From: Burkholderiaceae bacterium
Lineage (GTDB): Bacteria > Pseudomonadota > Gammaproteobacteria > Burkholderiales > Burkholderiaceae_D
Reading direction: 5' to 3'
DNA length: 7,027 nt
NCBI GenBank assembly: GCA_031261905.1
Contig: JAISIS010000070.1
Coordinates: 1-7,027, forward strand
Below, one piece after another: positions 6,391 to 7,027 of this stretch (its first letter is position 1; every line of letters begins with the position of its first letter). A model generated the notes under the pieces. That model did not search any database. It saw nothing but the letters and a program-made list of their open reading frames with translations, and was not told the origin of the DNA. The translations under genes and the position numbers were made by a program.

Positions 6391-7026
6391 CTATTGGTCC
6401 CCACTGCCGGTCAACTCGCGGTAAAAAGCCTTGCTGCTCGGCGCGCGCCCCAAAAAGGCGCGCAGCAATTCTTCGGCATAGGCCTCACCGCCGCGCTCCA
6501 GAATCGCTTTCCGGTAGCGCATCCCCACTTGCGGGTTCATCAGGTCGGGGCCGAATTGCGACAGCATATCCAGCGCAAGCACCTTTGACCACAGGTAACC
6601 GTAATAGCCTGCCGCATAACCGCTGATGGTATGGTTGAACTGGCCAGGAAACTGCGTGCCCTGCAGGTATCCGAGCGGCGTTTGCGCTTCCATGTTTTCC
6701 CACAGGGCCATGGCGTTCTTTTCCTTTTCGCTGTAAATCGCCATGTCATACTTCGCGTACAGCAACTGGCGCGCGTAAAACATGCCCTTGCCATACTTCC
6801 TTGCCTGGTTGATGCGCCTGAGCAAATCGTCATCCACCCGGGGACAGGATGCGGCGCAATAATCCGGCAACAGGGCCAGCGCCTCTTTTGAGTACGCCCA
6901 TTCTTCCAGCATCTGCGAGGGAGCTTCCACGAAATCCCGCTCCACGCTGGTACCTGATTGCTCCACATAGCGGGTCCTGGACAGCACGCCATGCAGCACA
7001 TGGCCGAATTCGTGCAGCAGGGTTTC
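6391..7026 (-). CDS. M3-family zinc oligopeptidase, C-terminal part (cut by window edge)
   Basis: The visible 211 residues are the catalytic C-terminal part of a peptidase family M3 (thimet oligopeptidase / oligopeptidase A / Dcp group) enzyme, normally about 650-700 residues. The frame is open at the window edge and begins ETLLHEFGHVLHG, which contains the zinc-binding HEFGH motif encoded at 7000-7014. The third zinc ligand is expected at the Glu in DFVEAPSQ, about 25 residues later. Near the C-terminus are FNHTISGYAAGYYGYLW, carrying the His and Tyr residues that M3 enzymes use for substrate binding and transition-state stabilisation, and FLGRAPS. Family members cleave short peptides. The gene is the most upstream one seen in the transporter operon, consistent with degrading imported peptides if it is cytoplasmic; its N-terminus, and hence any signal peptide, is outside the window. 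The exact M3 subgroup is not certain. Confidence 0.93.
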   Translation of the reverse strand, partial: ETLLHEFGHVLHGVLSRTRYVEQSGTSVERDFVEAPSQMLEEWAYSKEALALLPDYCAASCPRVDDDLLRRINQARKYGKGMFYARQLLYAKYDMAIYSEKEKNAMALWENMEAQTPLGYLQGTQFPGQFNHTISGYAAGYYGYLWSKVLALDMLSQFGPDLMNPQVGMRYRKAILERGGEAYAEELLRAFLGRAPSSKAFYRELTGSGDQ

Positions 7027-7027
7027 C

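Overview
The window reads as an ordinary, compact chromosomal segment of a moderately GC-rich Gram-negative proteobacterium, most likely a betaproteobacterium of the order Burkholderiales. Oxalobacteraceae is a guess. The main pointer is the block of pmbA divergent from darP(yjgA)-mog. No tRNA, rRNA, CRISPR array, insertion sequence, phage gene or attachment site was seen. There is no gene-free stretch above 300 bases; the longest gap is 83 bases.

Left part (1-1863): the N-terminal 199 residues of PmbA/TldE run leftward off the window edge. A short divergent intergenic region (598-680) holds a perfect 19-base inverted repeat and a regularly spaced ATGATA motif. Rightward from it come darP (late 50S ribosome assembly factor) and mog (molybdopterin adenylyltransferase), whose reading frames overlap by 8 bases. 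After a 57-base gap a PF02230-type serine carboxylesterase follows on the same strand (1921-2595).

Right part (2624-7027): a tightly packed leftward operon converges on the esterase. In transcription order it holds the C-terminal third or so of an M3-family zinc oligopeptidase (cut by the window edge, HEFGH site present), a DppB/OppB-type permease, a DppC/OppC-type permease with an unusually long periplasmic segment, and a fused two-domain DppD-DppF-type ATPase. Junctions are 12 bases, 3 bases and a 1-base TGATG overlap. The order permease B, permease C, fused ATPase matches the YejBEF / peptide-importer layout. The substrate-binding protein is not in the window. The simplest reading, an inference, is uptake of oligopeptides followed by their hydrolysis by the co-transcribed peptidase.

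I found no convincing evidence of a previously undescribed system. The items most worth a second look are the palindrome between pmbA and darP, the roughly 95-residue periplasmic insertion in the second permease, and the linkage of peptidase and transporter.
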